Notes under the pieces: model-generated
What the model was told of the DNA's origin: nothing
Seen by the model: the letters and a program-made list of their open reading frames with translations, nothing else
Database searches by the model: none
Source of the DNA: Piezodorus guildinii
Taxonomy: Eukaryota > Arthropoda > Insecta > Hemiptera > Pentatomidae
Direction of reading: 5' to 3'
Length of the DNA: 64,000 nucleotides
Assembly (NCBI GenBank): GCA_023052935.1
Contig: CM041294.1
Coordinates: 9,534,414-9,598,413 of the forward strand
Part shown: positions 9,780-23,423 of the stretch, piece by piece
How the letters are laid out: the number at the start of each line of letters is the position of its first letter
Position numbering within the stretch: position 1 is the stretch's first letter
Made by a program: the position numbers and the translations under genes

Positions 9780-11844
9780 CTAATTTTCAAAGTAAATGTT
9801 CATAAAACATTGCAATTTTAAGCAGAAACCATATTGACAACAAGGAATAACTAAATAAATTGAGATATTTTGTCAGTTTTATTAATTATTAATATTTTAT
9901 AGATTTTTCAATTAATTAATATTTCATAACTTTTTAATGTAATTTTAATATTTCAAATTATTAATTTCAATGTAATTTTAAATATCCCAACTGACAAAAT
10001 TCCAATTTGAATACAAACCAACAATGTAAAATTTACAAACATACAAAAATTCGTACACTTTCAAAACAGTGAACTGATTCGGCAAGCAGTTTTGATCATT
10101 TATTACTATTATTACATAATGTGGAATTCAAGTAACTGAGCAGTTTCAAATAGATTTTGTTTGGTTAAAGTAGGGCTTAATTTGAAAAAAATTATTTTCG
10201 TTAAAGTCCACAAGCAATTAGCAAATATCAACAAAATTGGGTGCAAATCTCGGACGTTTATAAATACATTGCAAATGATCACTGCAGCCAAATGAGTCCA
10301 TAAACTACTAACATATAAAAACACCAACACAGCATGATAACACTAAGAATATACTAGTAAACAAATAAACACAAAAAAAACACTAAGTACACTATCAGTA
10401 GACAGATTTCTTTCCACCGTGAGTTTTAAAAATATGTTTTAATTAGTTTCATCTATCGAAGTAAATTATTCATCTCATCATACTTCATTATGTTAACCAT
10501 AACATAAAAGCTATTGATGACTCTCTCAATAACTTATCATGTTTGTAATTAAAAACCTGGAGGCAATATTCAGTATACACTTAATCAATTACAGCGGATA
10601 ATTTTTTTGTTAACCAATTAACTTATTTGCAAAAGCAAGAAACTATACCAAAAATATTTTATTTTCTTCTGTAAATTAGATTCTTACCACATAATTTAAT
10701 AAAACACGGAGCCAGAGAAATATATAGCATGCCATACAAAAACACCTTATATACAACGGATAACAATGCAATTATACACATCTTGATTCTTCTATGTCTA
10801 ATAGATAATTTAATTTTTATACCTTTAACTTAATCAACCCAGACCTTTGAAACCCAATAAATACACTTGATACATGATTACACAACTGTAGATAAAAAAG
10901 AGTAATAATAAGCAACTCTATGACCAGATCATAAGACCGAACACATTATACTCAAGAGTGCACATCACATATATTGTTCTATAACTACAACTTTAAAGAC
11001 TTCAAAAATTAAGAGTTGTGATATAAAAAAAAATTGGCTTTTGTTTACTTTTATAGTTTGACCCATGCTCTGCCAATTATATGACACCATACATCCAGAT
11101 GGTACTACTTTTGTTAACAACTTCAACTTTAACCACCAAACCATTTATTATTAGTTATACTTTCTTATCTAGATCACAATGCCTAACAGTTCAGATCATC
11201 TTCACCGAACATTTAGTATTTTTTTATTTTTTTTTTATTAAGTATAAACCTTTGATCAAGACTACTCTTCATTAACTCTTGGTGTAATAAAATCTTTCCA
11301 CTAAAGATGAAAAAGTATAGTATAAAGTGATCTTTAAAATATTAAAATGTCGATTGGAAGATATTTGTTAGAGTAGAAAATAATAAGATGAACATCTTCA
11401 ATACCTTTATCATTTATAAATTAATAAAAATTACACTTTCATTAGGTTAATAAGAAAGAGGTGGGCAACCTTTAAATGTATGTTGCAGGACATTGCAGTA
11501 AACACTTGCATCTACTAATTTTCAAAGTTTAAAATAATGTAAAATTTAAATTTTTGTAATCAATGCTATTTAAAACTAATAATTACATACGATACTGCTA
11601 AATAATATTATGACTTTCTAAGGCTTTCATTAACTAAAAAAAACTTGTATAAAAATATCTTCCAATCAACATATAAATACATTTTGAAACCGCTTCAGAA
11701 TATAAATATACTACGTTAAATAAAAACAAGAATAAACATTGTTAAAAAGGTTTCAAAATGTATTTCATTTCAGTGATTCATGAACCATTAAAATTCATAA
11801 TAAAGTTTTTAAATAATAGCACCAATTTCTATTGGTGCATTTAC
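9780..11844 (-). other. caz: caz intron 5
   Basis: AT-rich intron. A weak inverted repeat (around gattggaagatattt) has its left arm at 11345 and its right arm at 11660, so a short MITE may overlap the 3' part of the intron. No other feature was seen. Confidence 0.5.
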
Positions 11845-11873
11845 CTTTGTTATAACCACCTCGACCCCCACTG
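11845..11873 (-). CDS. caz: caz coding exon 5 (29-bp micro-exon)
   Basis: Acceptor GTTTTAG, donor GTAAAT. It encodes SGGRGGYNK flanked by split Gly codons. The phases (2 in, 1 out) fit exons 4 and 6 exactly, and the RGG-like content fits the protein. Being 29 bp it cannot be found by ORF length, only by splice logic. Confidence 0.72.
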
Positions 11874-12842
11874 CTAAAACAGAAAGAAAAAAAAATGATG
11901 TAAGTGCGCTTGTTTCAAATCCAATTTTCTCCAATAACTTAGCAAGTCTCCTCCCTCCTCTTCTTCTTTCAGTTAAGTCATGTCCGTCAAAATTTTCCTT
12001 AAATATTTTCTCTAACAAGTTTTGAGTTTTAATTATTTTTAAAATTAAATGAAAGGATTTAAAACAGACCGTCCCTAAATAATTCAAAAATGATTAATAA
12101 ATAAACTGAATTATTAAAAGAAAAAAAACATGTTAGCCACTTAGAATTATTAGTATTTGACACAGGACAATTCATTAAAAAAAAAAAAAAAATATTAAAT
12201 TCTTATTAATTATTCTGGTAATGAGATCTATCACATATCATTCAGAAAAAGTCCACTAAGAACTGATTTTTAAAATCTTAAAATGTTAGGGGATTTGAAA
12301 AAGGAAAAAAATACTGGTAATCTGCAGCTTGAAATGAAGTCAAATTTAAAGTAAGGAAAACCATCATGAATATCAAAAAGCAAATAATAAATAAAAACTG
12401 ATGACAAAAATACAAAATCCCATAAGTTTCAATTGAAATCACCATTAGGTAAGCAGAAATAAGAAATAGATGTTTATAACAAAATCACAATAACAGTAAA
12501 ATCCTCATCCTGTTTTTTGTCTGTCATTGTTGTTAAAATACAAGAAAGGTGAAACATATCCCGACCTAAAACCTCAAGGGAAAAAAAATGTCCAGAATAT
12601 TCAATTCAATAGAATTCAACTACCCACTGATTAATTTAACATAACATTGCTGAATGAGTGATAAGTTAATTTAAGTAAAAAATATTTACTGTTTAATATT
12701 CCTAAACACTCATGTCAATCAATAAAGTAAAATTATTTTTAGTTGAGAACTTTAATATACCCTAAGAAGCAACAACTAAGACTGGAAAATGTGAGATACC
12801 CAACAGATATAGTTAACTATTAATATAGTATTGTTAGAATAC

Positions 12843-12876
<34 letters not shown>

Positions 12877-13442
12877 AGATGTAAATTAAAGGTTTTGGGT
12901 ATGCTACAAAAACAGTGGTTGGGTATTATTGAAAATAACACTGCTTGGTGAACCAAAAATTTTTCATTTTTAAAAATCAGATGTAATGAATTGCTGAATT
13001 AGATACTTTTACAAGAAACGAATGCTAAGTAACCTCAAAATAATGAAATAAATAGCAGATAAACCAAACAAGTTTGCCTCAACAATAATTAACATACTAA
13101 GTAAAGTAAAAGACGCCAGTACCACGGGTAGCATAAATCCTTCATGAATCTTCTATATTATATTCTAGTGGGGGGAAAATAAAATAAAAACCCAGCATGA
13201 AAGGAACTACAGAACATTAAAAAAAAAAAGGTTTTACTCTGTTAATTAAAACTAATTTATTTTTCAATCTAAAATGCAGCTTTTAAAACTACTGCCTAGC
13301 CAGAAACTAGACCACTTAAAAATGTCAACCTCATAAGTTCATAATAAATTTCTTTTTCCAAAACTGAAAACATAACTATTCAACACAAACAAGTTTTATC
13401 AAGTTACCTGCTATAATTAAAAGAAACTTCAGTAGACATATA

Positions 13443-14389
13443 GGCCCGGATGCATCGACTGTGGTTAACTATAAATTTACTAATATGGATAAGTTAATCA
13501 CGAGTTAACAGAAATTCCGTTGCACCAATCATGGTCAGCGTTAACTCCATGTTAAGTAATCGCGATAATCTAATTCAACTTCCCACCTCGATTAAATATT
13601 CAACCCTGGTCGAAGTTGTATGTATCACATGTGTTGTAACATTATATGTGTCAGTTCCAGTTTATTTTATTTTTAAATATTTTCATAACATTTATCCCAA
13701 TAAATGAAGGAAAAATTAATACAATATTTTCAGATAAATAATCAACATCAGATGAAGATATCATAGAACTGATCAAGATACTTTCTAGAAACAAAATGAG
13801 GAGGATCTCTTTGATATTTACGATGTGGAATTCAAAACAAGGTATAACAGAATTAATAACTAGGAAGTAGGAGGGAAGGGGGGAGGGATTTCATTAAAAT
13901 GCCTTTAACAGAACCTGATAAAAACCAAACAGTGACAGTGGCTTCTAGAAGATAGTGGACATGGCTGCAAACCATAATCCCTTTCACCTATTTTAACCCA
14001 ACAAATTAAGCAGAAAAAAAAATATAATGATGCACGTATCGAAACACATGCATCATAACGTATAGGTACATCCAAAAAATTTCAGTAATTTGCCAAGACG
14101 TTTATATAGGGTATTTACTTCAAGGGTTGGAAGAGTTCATAATAAAAACCCACATTCTTTTATAGCCAACTTATAATGTTAAAATAATTATCCTATTAGG
14201 GGTTTTAGTGTAAAAGAATCATTTCAACCTAACTTGACCTAACCGCCAAATTCTAACCCATGTTAACTAACTCAGATTAAAAAAATGATTGGTGCAACTG
14301 GATTAAAACTTAAATCATGATGAACTTATAACTTGGGTCAGTTAACAGTAAAAGTTAACTTTAACACACGTTCTGGGTGCAACCGGGCC
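13443..14389. mobile_element. MITE with GGCCCGG ends in caz intron 4
   Basis: The left end reads ggcccggatgcatcgactg and the right end, inverted, ggcccggttgcacccagaac. Both are followed by repeated gttaac motifs. A 3-bp direct duplication ata flanks it (13440-13442 and 14390-14392). The interior (947 bp in total) shows no intact ORF. Ends and short A/T duplication are like PIF/Harbinger-related non-autonomous elements; that assignment is an inference. Confidence 0.65.
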
Positions 14390-15504
14390 ATAATAATGAG
14401 GATTTAGACCTGTGTAATAGATGGGCTACAAAACATTTTGAAGTATTTAAAACTAATAGAAATACCTTATAGTATATAAAATAAAAACAATAAAATTGTA
14501 ATAAATTCAAAAAAACAAATATGTAACACAATCAATACTAAATGTCGGCAAAGTTTTGGCAGATGTAAAATAACACTTGAAGAACTTTTTAGTACTGTAA
14601 ATTAAGATAGCATGAACTTGATTTGCAGAGCTGAGGACACCAACCATCAATATTATTATTGTTTCTTAAATTTTCGATAATACCTCTGCACACTTAACAC
14701 TTAATTATAGATGTTGAAAAGAAAATCTTATAATAAAAAAAAATAATTACAGCAAAGATAGACACTGATTAAACAAAAAAATTAAAATAAATCCCTTACA
14801 AGAATTAATTCCATTTCAGTTTTGTTTTTTTTTAAATAGTTTTTTGTTGTTTAAGACCATTTGGTAAAGAGTCCTGTCAATAACATTCATAATACCTGTC
14901 AAAACACTTCAACCAACCAATAATATTATAAATCAAATTTAAATAAGAATTTAACATAACATTACAATTACTATTTGCAAATTGCAAAATTTAAATTAAA
15001 ATATTAACAATTTCAAGACTTTCCTTTCTAATTAAAATGTAACAGGACTTGAATATGATGGAATTGGATGGATCATGTTATTCTTTAAAATACTCTGCAT
15101 CATAAGATTTGTTTTTTTTTGCATAACTTGCAAATAGTAATAATAGAAACATTTATAAACATGAGAAAATGATTCTTTTAAGGTAATAGCTATAAAAAAA
15201 TAATACAAAATATAAGAAAATAATACCCATTTTCCCATGATAATCAAAACAGGATATTGTGATATTACTTGTTATGTATTTTTCCTAAACGTATTCGATT
15301 ACAAACATTATTACATTAACGGTTCTAATGTGTTAAAATGATACTGAGCTTGTAATAAACATAACATTAAAAAAAGAAGCAATATTAATGAATATGCAAC
15401 CCTATATATAAAAAGTTATCATTTTTATTAAGAAGGCATATTTTTCTTGATAATTCTTAATAATATACTTTTAGTGAATATAATTAGTTGAGCGTTGAGA
15501 ATTA

Positions 15505-15722
15505 ATGGAAGGGATTAGTCCGGGTGGTGCTCAGTCAATGAAACAATCAAGTAGATTAAACTATTTATTTTCTGCCAACGTTTCTCATTTGTTGATTTTC
15601 CATTCGCCAACAATACGCCACGGTGATGACCCAAATGGGGGTCGAAACGTTGGTAGAAAATAAATAGTTAAAACTACTTAACTGTTTCATTCGCTGACTG
15701 CCACCTTAACTAATTCCTTCCA
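15505..15722. mobile_element. short palindromic MITE in caz intron 4
   Basis: Imperfect inverted arms of about 80 bp: the left arm has tggaagggattagtccggg, tcagtcaatgaaac and actatttattttctgccaac. The right arm has the inverses, ending taactaattccttcca. No coding content. Confidence 0.6.
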
Positions 15723-18700
15723 GTAATATACTTTTCAATTCTACGGAGATTTTGAGTTAAAATTAGGACACATTGTTCTTTAACTGGATAACGCTGAATA
15801 TTCACATTCTGTCTTTAATAATATAAATATATATAATATATATTTACTATTTTCAATGAAAACTACAGTATGATTAATAAAACTGTAAGTCCGCATAATA
15901 TTTCAGTAGAATTATTGGAACTAAAATAATTTACAGAAAAAACATCTCAACAATTCTTAATGGTTCTTTTCTTTGTACATTACTAACTTAAAGAAGACTT
16001 AATACAGTTCAGAGTAAAAAAACAAAAAAAAAAAAATTATTCGTTTTTAAATCACTGTTAAATAGCTGGATTTTTTAAATTTTATTTTGAATTTTTAAAT
16101 ATAACCAAGGACATTCAGCATTAGTAGTTGATTTAACTTAGAACACACCTTTCATCACACTATAAATAGTAATAAGTAAAATGATAAGGTCTTGACTAAA
16201 ATTAAGACCAGCGTTGTATATACTTCCATCAAGGAAAAATAAAACAGATAATCTTCTCTCTTATCTCACAAATGATAGGCAGAAACACAGCTATAGCATA
16301 TTCAACTTAACTAACATTTGTTTAATTTATTAAACTTTCAACACTACTATAAAAAAATCCATTAAATTTACTATTTTTTGTATAAATTGAAAATTAACTT
16401 CTTTGTGCAGACTTATAACAACCATAACTACAAACGAAAACCATGTGTAATAGTAAAAAACCAGTCTTAAGAATACTGCTAAAATTTGTGTTTAATAATT
16501 TAACCAATCCCTAATTACATTAATGTAATCAAATTTATTTTGATATTTCTTCCCAGGTTTGTAAAATTAATTAGTGATTTTTAATCATTGTTATATTTTT
16601 TCTTGGCTCTCGGAAGCAGATTAAAAATGAATATATAATATAACAATTATGTACAGGCTACCAGATGAAATAAGTTTTGTTTAGGTTTCACTAGTAGATG
16701 TTAAAATGACTACTCTCTCTTGTAACTTTATTTTAGCTATGTAACAGGATAACAAAATTTAAAAGATCTATAGACTGATATTTAGGTCAGAGGAGTTATA
16801 CCAGATCTAATTAATACAGGTTTTTAAAAAGCTCTAAAGCTGTGGGATAAAAAGGATATGATAGTTGGCGGTGATAACACATACAATAATAAGTCTTAAG
16901 GTTTAAAAAGCCTTATTAGAATCCTTTAACGGACCCCTTGTTTACACACAAAAATGATAAAGAATTTTAATAGGAAAATTTGTTAAATGTGCAACGATGT
17001 AGAGCACAACTATTTCAACTTAAGTATCGTTGTCTGATTAATTATTATAAGCAAACATTCTCCCCTGCAGACCAAAGTTCTGTTACAACATTCAAAGATT
17101 ATAATAATATATGTCGCTATTAATGCAAGTTAACACTTAGATTTCCTTTTCTAAACAGTAACAACCTATGCATAATATGAATATTCATATTAAATTCAAG
17201 TGATATAAAAGAGACAGTTCATTGACACTCATCATTCCATTACAGAGAAATACAAACTAAATAAGCCTTCCTAATAGAATTAATAGCACCCTAACAAGCA
17301 TAACTTACTTAAGAGAGGCCTCTAAAGCTATTAACTTTCTAAATTTAAAATTAATACATTATACTCATAGTAATATGTAACTTTCCAGAAATTGATGTTT
17401 TGCGGAAAGTATCGACTGAAACATTAAAACTCTCAGCAAAACCAAATAGCACCCAAAATTGAATGTATTGAAATATCATAACGTTGAATAAAACTATCAA
17501 GAAATAATAGACTTGAACATAAGACAAGTTAAATTTGGAATAAATCCTTTAATTTTTTCTTTCAAGTCATAAAAGTTATTCACCTTAAACAATAATAATG
17601 AAGATAATTAAATTTTAACAAAACAAACAGTTTTAAAGGAAGTGAACAACAATCAACACTGGACTATGCCAAAAATTACTTTATAACGTAGAGTAAATTA
17701 CTTTTAGTGCCAGATGTTAACCAGAACTATAGTATAACAGATTTCGAGTACATCCATATTAATTGAGTCAATGGACATTAATTATAATTGAACATACCTT
17801 ACTAAATTTATATAAAAGAAAAATATGCCTCGCTCTAAAATAGTTAATTAGGATATTTCTTTTTGAACACATAATTCCCAACACGAATCCAGTACTCCCA
17901 CTGTCACTTTAGTCATGAGATGGTAAAATCTTTACCACGAGAATTTTTTAGTTTAATGTTAATTTTACTAATAAACTTATTTCCTCAAAAGCTCGAGGAA
18001 GAACCAAGAGAACCTGGAAAATGGAGTTAAAGAGGTCTTTGATCTGAGAGGTCAAGACTGGACAAGATGAAGTTGTCGATTCATAAGAAAGACAATTGAA
18101 TCCCAACTCTTTAAGAAGGCACCTCACACTACTTAGCAGCAGAGAGGAACTGATAAAGTAATTAAGGAAGTAATAAATGTTCAACTACTAGAGTCAAATT
18201 TACGAAAGTTGATGTCCTATGAAGTTCTAAACTAAATAAATTAGAAAAAAAAAATGTAATTGTATTGGATATAAATACAAATTAAAAGTAATTATTATCT
18301 AAGGTGAGGGGAGAATTTCTTGGAACATTGGGATGGTCAGTTATGAAGACAGCGGTATGGGGGTTGAAAAGTCTCCCTTAGAGGTAACATAACTACTAGG
18401 TTGAAGTAGTAATACAATAGCGGTATCTGAGTCAGATGTTATACTCAAACACACTAATCTTCTAATACGTTCTTGAGTGGAAGTAAATTAGTTTAAACAT
18501 TACAAATCCCTATGGGGGTTCATTTAACATAAACAAATCCTAAGATCATAATTTATTATTGAAGTGAGAGTACTGGAGCAATAATACTAACATGAGGCTG
18601 AAATTCAATCAGTACAGTTCAGATATTACAATTCCACTTTTTAATAATATTAAATTAAACACTGCACTATTCTATCTGCTAGAATGTTACAAAAACTTGA

Positions 18701-19365
18701 CAAAAAAATTACAAAAAGTTTTACTCTATTTTATGATGTGTAAATAGATTTTTTCAGAGAATAAAAATGACTTAATACCAAAACATTTAAAGCTAAAAGT
18801 AGAAAATTTAGCCTTAAACATAAACTTTCTCTAGGAAAAAAAATAAAATAAAAATAAAACAAAGAAATAACAAAATAATAAGAATTTTGTGATGGAATCA
18901 TTTTAAAATGGAGACTTCTCATACAATTATTTAAAATTTTGAAACTACTTGAAGGGGTGGATATCAAAAGCCCTTTCTTATAAATTTAATCTATATCATT
19001 ATAAAATAATTAAAAAAAAAAAATAATCATAAATGAAAAGAAAACTAAATAGTTTAAATTAGCACTCCATGAAAAATTAAGTTAATTAATCAGCAATGAG
19101 GAATAAAATGTAGTAAAACATTTATTTTTAAATGTTAATTGGAGAAAATAATAAAAGGGCAACATATATCGAAGTCTCACTTAAAAAAATTTAAAAATAA
19201 GGAAGAATTCATATTTCAAAGTTAAAATACACAACAAAACTTTAACTTAGAATCACAAAATTAGTATTGAGTATACTAATCATTTAGCTAGCCTAAAAGG
19301 TATTCTAGTCTATTAAAGAATACATTTTAGTAAAATCAAAGAGTAACTTATATAAATTAACCTAC

Positions 19366-19438
19366 CCATAGCTATCTCTGCCACCGCCACCACCACCATA
19401 ACCGCCATCTCGTCCACCTCCCCCATAGTTACCACCTC
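19366..19438 (-). CDS. caz: caz coding exon 4 (Gly/Tyr/Arg-rich)
   Basis: Acceptor TTTTTTTCAG, donor GTAGGT; 73 bp. It encodes GGNYGGGGRDGGYGGGGG and then RDSY. It enters in phase 1 and leaves in phase 2 (GG), which the 29-bp exon 5 completes. Confidence 0.82.
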
Positions 19439-20634
19439 CTGAAAAAAATTAGGATGTATTAAGAAACAGTTTGAAACAGATGCATAAAGAATCTAATATT
19501 TGAGCTGAGTAGATTTGCTAAATGTTTGGCACAGGTGTATAAAATAATTAATGATGATTGGATGAGAATTAACTACGTCCAAAAATTAAACACAAACTTT
19601 ATCTGAGTATTGATCCACCTGTTCTAGAACAGATTTAAGTTTCTTTACATTAATGTCCAAAAGTTGATCACCCACAATGGACACCAAATCTGGGCTAACT
19701 TGCTCTTATTTTTAATTTTCCTATAGCATTGTCAATTTAAAACACACAGTAGTAAACATAAAAACACAATAGGGTTCCAGAATTAATTATAAAGAGATTA
19801 TTTATATATTCAAGATAATGCTAAACAACAAACTAACAATCCACCATATCATTACTTAAACAAGTATCACATCACAACAACATTTAATAAAAAGAATAAC
19901 TTTTAGGGATATTAAACATGGAAAGATAAGGTTTTTTTAACATTTAGTGACTTTAAGCACTGTTACTATAATAAAAAAAAAAAAACTCTGCTCAATATTG
20001 AACAATGTTTTATAATTTCCAAACAATCATGTTACGTATTAAAATTTATATAGCTGTGTAGACACTTAACTTACGTTTATAGCAATCAATTAATCAAAGA
20101 GATCAGGAAAGACAATGGGGTCAATTAATATTCAAGGAAAATAGCTTAATTCAAAACACTATAACTACAATAATTCTTTACTATTTCCTTTATTTTAAAT
20201 AATTAATTGCTGTGTACTAATTCTAAAACTATCAATCAAATAAAAATCTTAAAAAAATTACTGAGCTATTTAATAAATCCACTTTAAATCAGCCACCATA
20301 ACAAAACTAATTGTCTTATATGGACTGCTATTTTTGTGTTCAATGAATAAAATTTTAAAAAAAAGTTCCAGTAGTTTTAGAGAGAAAAGCTGAAAATGGT
20401 GGACGAACAGATGTTTTTGAATTTTTTAAATGGATTCCACATATCCTGAAATGTGAGATCTCAAATTTTGAGGGTTTGTTATTTACATCTCAATTGATTA
20501 CTGTTTTATTATTGAAAATAATAAACTAATAATATAAAATAATTAATCTTTAAAACTATTAATTATAGCTACCTAAACAATCTAATTTCATGAAATTATA
20601 TTAATGATATTAAAAAATTAATGGTCAAATTTAC

Positions 20635-20853
20635 CCTGGGGGCGTGGCGGGGGTTGACCCTGATAACCTCCTTGGGAGGCCTGATACCCTCCTCCTCCAC
20701 CACCATAACCTCCTCCGTATCCACCTCCACCTCCTTGTCCATATCCACCACCTCCTCCGCTCATGTTGTCATATGAGGGAGGAGGTTGAGAACCATAATT
20801 GGTTGGTGGAGCCGCAGGTGGTGGTTGACTGTAATTAGGAGCAGGAGCAGCTC
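20635..20853 (-). CDS. caz: caz coding exon 3 (P/Y/G-rich)
   Basis: Acceptor TGTTTAG, donor GTAAAT; 219 bp, phase 1 in and out. It encodes APAPNYSQPPPAAPPTNYG, then Gly-rich runs of the type GGGYGQGGGGGYGGG and a final GQPPPRPQ. It continues the low-complexity region. Confidence 0.85.
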
Positions 20854-22351
20854 CTAAACAGAAATTAATTACTATTTACTATAATCTAACTATAATACAT
20901 GCATATTCTAGCAAATAAGTAAAACGTCTATCTATTAATTAAAGAAAAAACAAATTATTAAAAATCAATCTCCTAACTCATATAAATATTGCTTTATTAA
21001 CACATGATATGATGTCTAAAGTGAAAAATCAATATTGACATATCCTTGAGAATCTACCAATGCTATGGCAGTAGGAAGGGGTATGAATAATAATGTAATC
21101 ATGCAATAATCTAGTAATATTTGATTGAATTACTAAAATAGTTAGCACTTTACTAAAACAGTAAATTATTAAGATCAATGTTGCTGTAATCATACAAACT
21201 ATTTTTTATAGAAATGTATTATAACTATGCTACACATTTTCATAATTCCTAATATATTATATAAGAGTTCATTAGTCTCATCTAATAGAATGAATCACTA
21301 TTATTTATATGAAATATGGCACAAAGAAATTTTGAATAGCATAAAACGTTTTAAGCAGTTACCAAACGAAGTTTGTTATTTACAGATTTAAGACAAAATA
21401 TTCTTTAATTCAATAAAACATGTTCATAATCCTATCATATTCTGTATTTCTGACTGCAAATGGGAACCATTAAATTAAAGCTAGACATTTCAAAATTGAA
21501 AACATTCAAACAAAGATGTTTACAAGCAAGGAGCAACATTAAGCATTAACAATGAATTCCACCAATAATTAGAAATACCAGCAATAGATCAAACATACCA
21601 GAATTAAAATAATGAGTATTATAAAAGAAATAAAATAAGCCTTCATTAACATATGTGTATAAACATTTTATATTGCTATGCATACTTCTTTATTTTAAAA
21701 AATTTAGTTTAGCTCTTATTTTATTTTAATTAACACACTTTCGATGACTAAACATAAAAAAATTATGATTTCTTAATAAAAAAAATAGACTATAATATAT
21801 TAACCTAAACATTCAATGGGCAGGTGTCTCCCTAATAAGGATCAAATAATAATTATAGCCACCTAATAATGAATGTAAACCAAATGTAAAGTTAACACAC
21901 TTGTCCCCAGCGCAATACCTGCATGCAAAAACCATCTTTGAAAGCTAAATGACACATCCTTAAACAGGACCTGCAACTATATAAATCCACTGCTTTCGAA
22001 TATTTAGATAGCAAATAATTACTTAAGACGTTTACGTTAATTTCAAACCACATATAATATCAAAAGCATAGTTCCTAAATAATATTTAAAATAATGAACC
22101 AAGAGTACCTTGCTATTTCTAAAGAACAAATGCCTCTCAAAATAAAGTAAACAGTAACTAAAGTTATTCTCCCCTTAAAGTTTCTAATCCCTACAAGAAT
22201 TAAAATGAAATTTAATAATTTTGTATATTTATAGAATTACATCAAGCAAATGAGTCTATACATGAGCTCCATGGAAACAAAAAATATAGTTACCCCCACA
22301 TTTATTTATCACTGGAGTTTTAATTTTAAAATTAAGGAAAAAACAGGTTAC

Positions 22352-22540
22352 CTGTAGGTTGAGGTGGTTGGTAAGGTGGCGGTGGGTTTTGTTCAGAATA
22401 GCTTGGTTGTTGCCACTGATTAGGTGGTGGCTGACTGTATGTTGATTGATCATAAGTCGGAGGAGGAGGATAATTTGTTGCTACAGATGAACCTCCTTGA
22501 GAATAACTGTAGCTTCCATAGCCGCCATAATTTCCGTACT
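22352..22540 (-). CDS. caz: caz coding exon 2 (SYGQ-like low-complexity)
   Basis: Acceptor ATATTTAG, donor GTAACC; 189 bp, phase 1 in and out. It encodes QYGNYGGYGSYSYSQGG followed by a Pro/Gln/Tyr-rich stretch with PPPPTYDQ and QPPPNQWQQPSY. This is the prion-like low-complexity segment typical of FET proteins. Confidence 0.85.
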
Positions 22541-22728
22541 CTAAATATTAGAACCAAAAAACTGAAATTAGTGCACGCTTCATTAAGGAACCGGCAGTCC
22601 ACAATTAGAAACAAATATCAATGAAAAGAATAAACCAAATAAAACTCACTAAATATAAAATAAGGCAAGTAATAACAGTCAAGTAATAAGGATGACTTAA
22701 AAACTACTCATGTAAATTAACTACTTAC

Positions 22729-22741
22729 GGTTGTCTGCCAT
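22729..22741 (-). CDS. caz: caz coding exon 1 (start)
   Basis: The minus strand reads ATG GCA GAC AAC C, then donor GTAAGT. It encodes MADN plus the first base of a Gln codon completed by exon 2. The start was chosen because the phase joins exactly to the Tyr/Gly-rich exon 2 and the preceding sequence gives no other in-frame start. Intron 1 is only 188 bp. Confidence 0.75.
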
Positions 22742-23423
22742 CACTTTAAGTAACGCTAAACAACTAAACTAGTAATGGCGTCGCTCAAGGGAACTTGTTC
22801 AGCTATCGAACGGAATCAGCTGTTTTTCGAGGTTCAGGTAATTTACGATGTTAACTAAATAATAAACTAAAAACTCTCCACTTTTAATTATAAACAATAG
22901 TAAAAAAAATATTCTAATTTTTAAAGCATCATTATTTTTATTAATAAGCAGATATCTAATAAAAACTTTAAATGCATATGTATATCGTATTATAGACGTA
23001 AGATCAAGTGACCTTTTCAGTAATGTAGTGAACATGTTCTTTTTATGGAGCCACTCCTTTTTTTATTATTATTATTATTTTATTAATTGTTACTGAACTA
23101 CTTCAGATGAACTAAATAATTAATTTTCAATTCAAAGCTACCAATAAATAAGAGCACTTAAATAAATCCTTTACCTGATATTTAAAAAAAATCTTATTTT
23201 TGATCTCTGATTTATATACTATTAGTCCTATTTAATAATCCATTTAACTTAGTTCTTGAAGAGATATTTTACTAGATATTGTACCATGAGAATATTTTGC
23301 AATTTTTCGAAATAATTTAAGTGAAAACAAAGGAAGGAATTCGGAATTAATAGGATATACTTGCGTTAATAAATATGCTTCTTTTCAAATAATACAATTT
23401 TAATAAAAAAATAAAAAAAATAC
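22742..23423. other. upstream flank of caz
   Basis: The 5' UTR and promoter of caz should lie here, but no TATA box or initiator could be singled out in this AT-rich DNA. No coding region seen. Confidence 0.4.

Larger units (their letters stand above)
11874..19365 (-). other. caz: caz intron 4 (7.5 kb)
   Basis: This long AT-rich intron contains a T-run of about 27 nt (12849-12875) and two MITEs (13443-14389 and 15505-15722). Nothing else in it looks coding on either strand; the short open frames are AT-rich chance frames. Confidence 0.55.
6533..22741 (-). other. caz: caz gene span: FET-family (FUS/EWSR1/TAF15-like) RNA-binding protein
   Basis: Eleven coding exons with GT-AG borders and continuous phase total 1383 nt, giving 460 aa plus stop. 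Domain order is Y/Q/S/P-rich low-complexity N-terminus (exons 1-3), G-rich spacer (3-6), RRM (6-8), RGG box (8), RanBP2-type zinc finger (9), RGG box (10), and a basic C-terminus ending RSRPY (11). This is the layout of FUS, TAF15 and Drosophila cabeza. Family members are nuclear RNA-binding proteins that act in transcription and splicing, and the terminal RPY is the PY type of nuclear import signal. Exon 6 as written has a TGA with paired indels. The largest intron (11874-19365) is 7.5 kb and carries MITEs. Confidence 0.88.
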
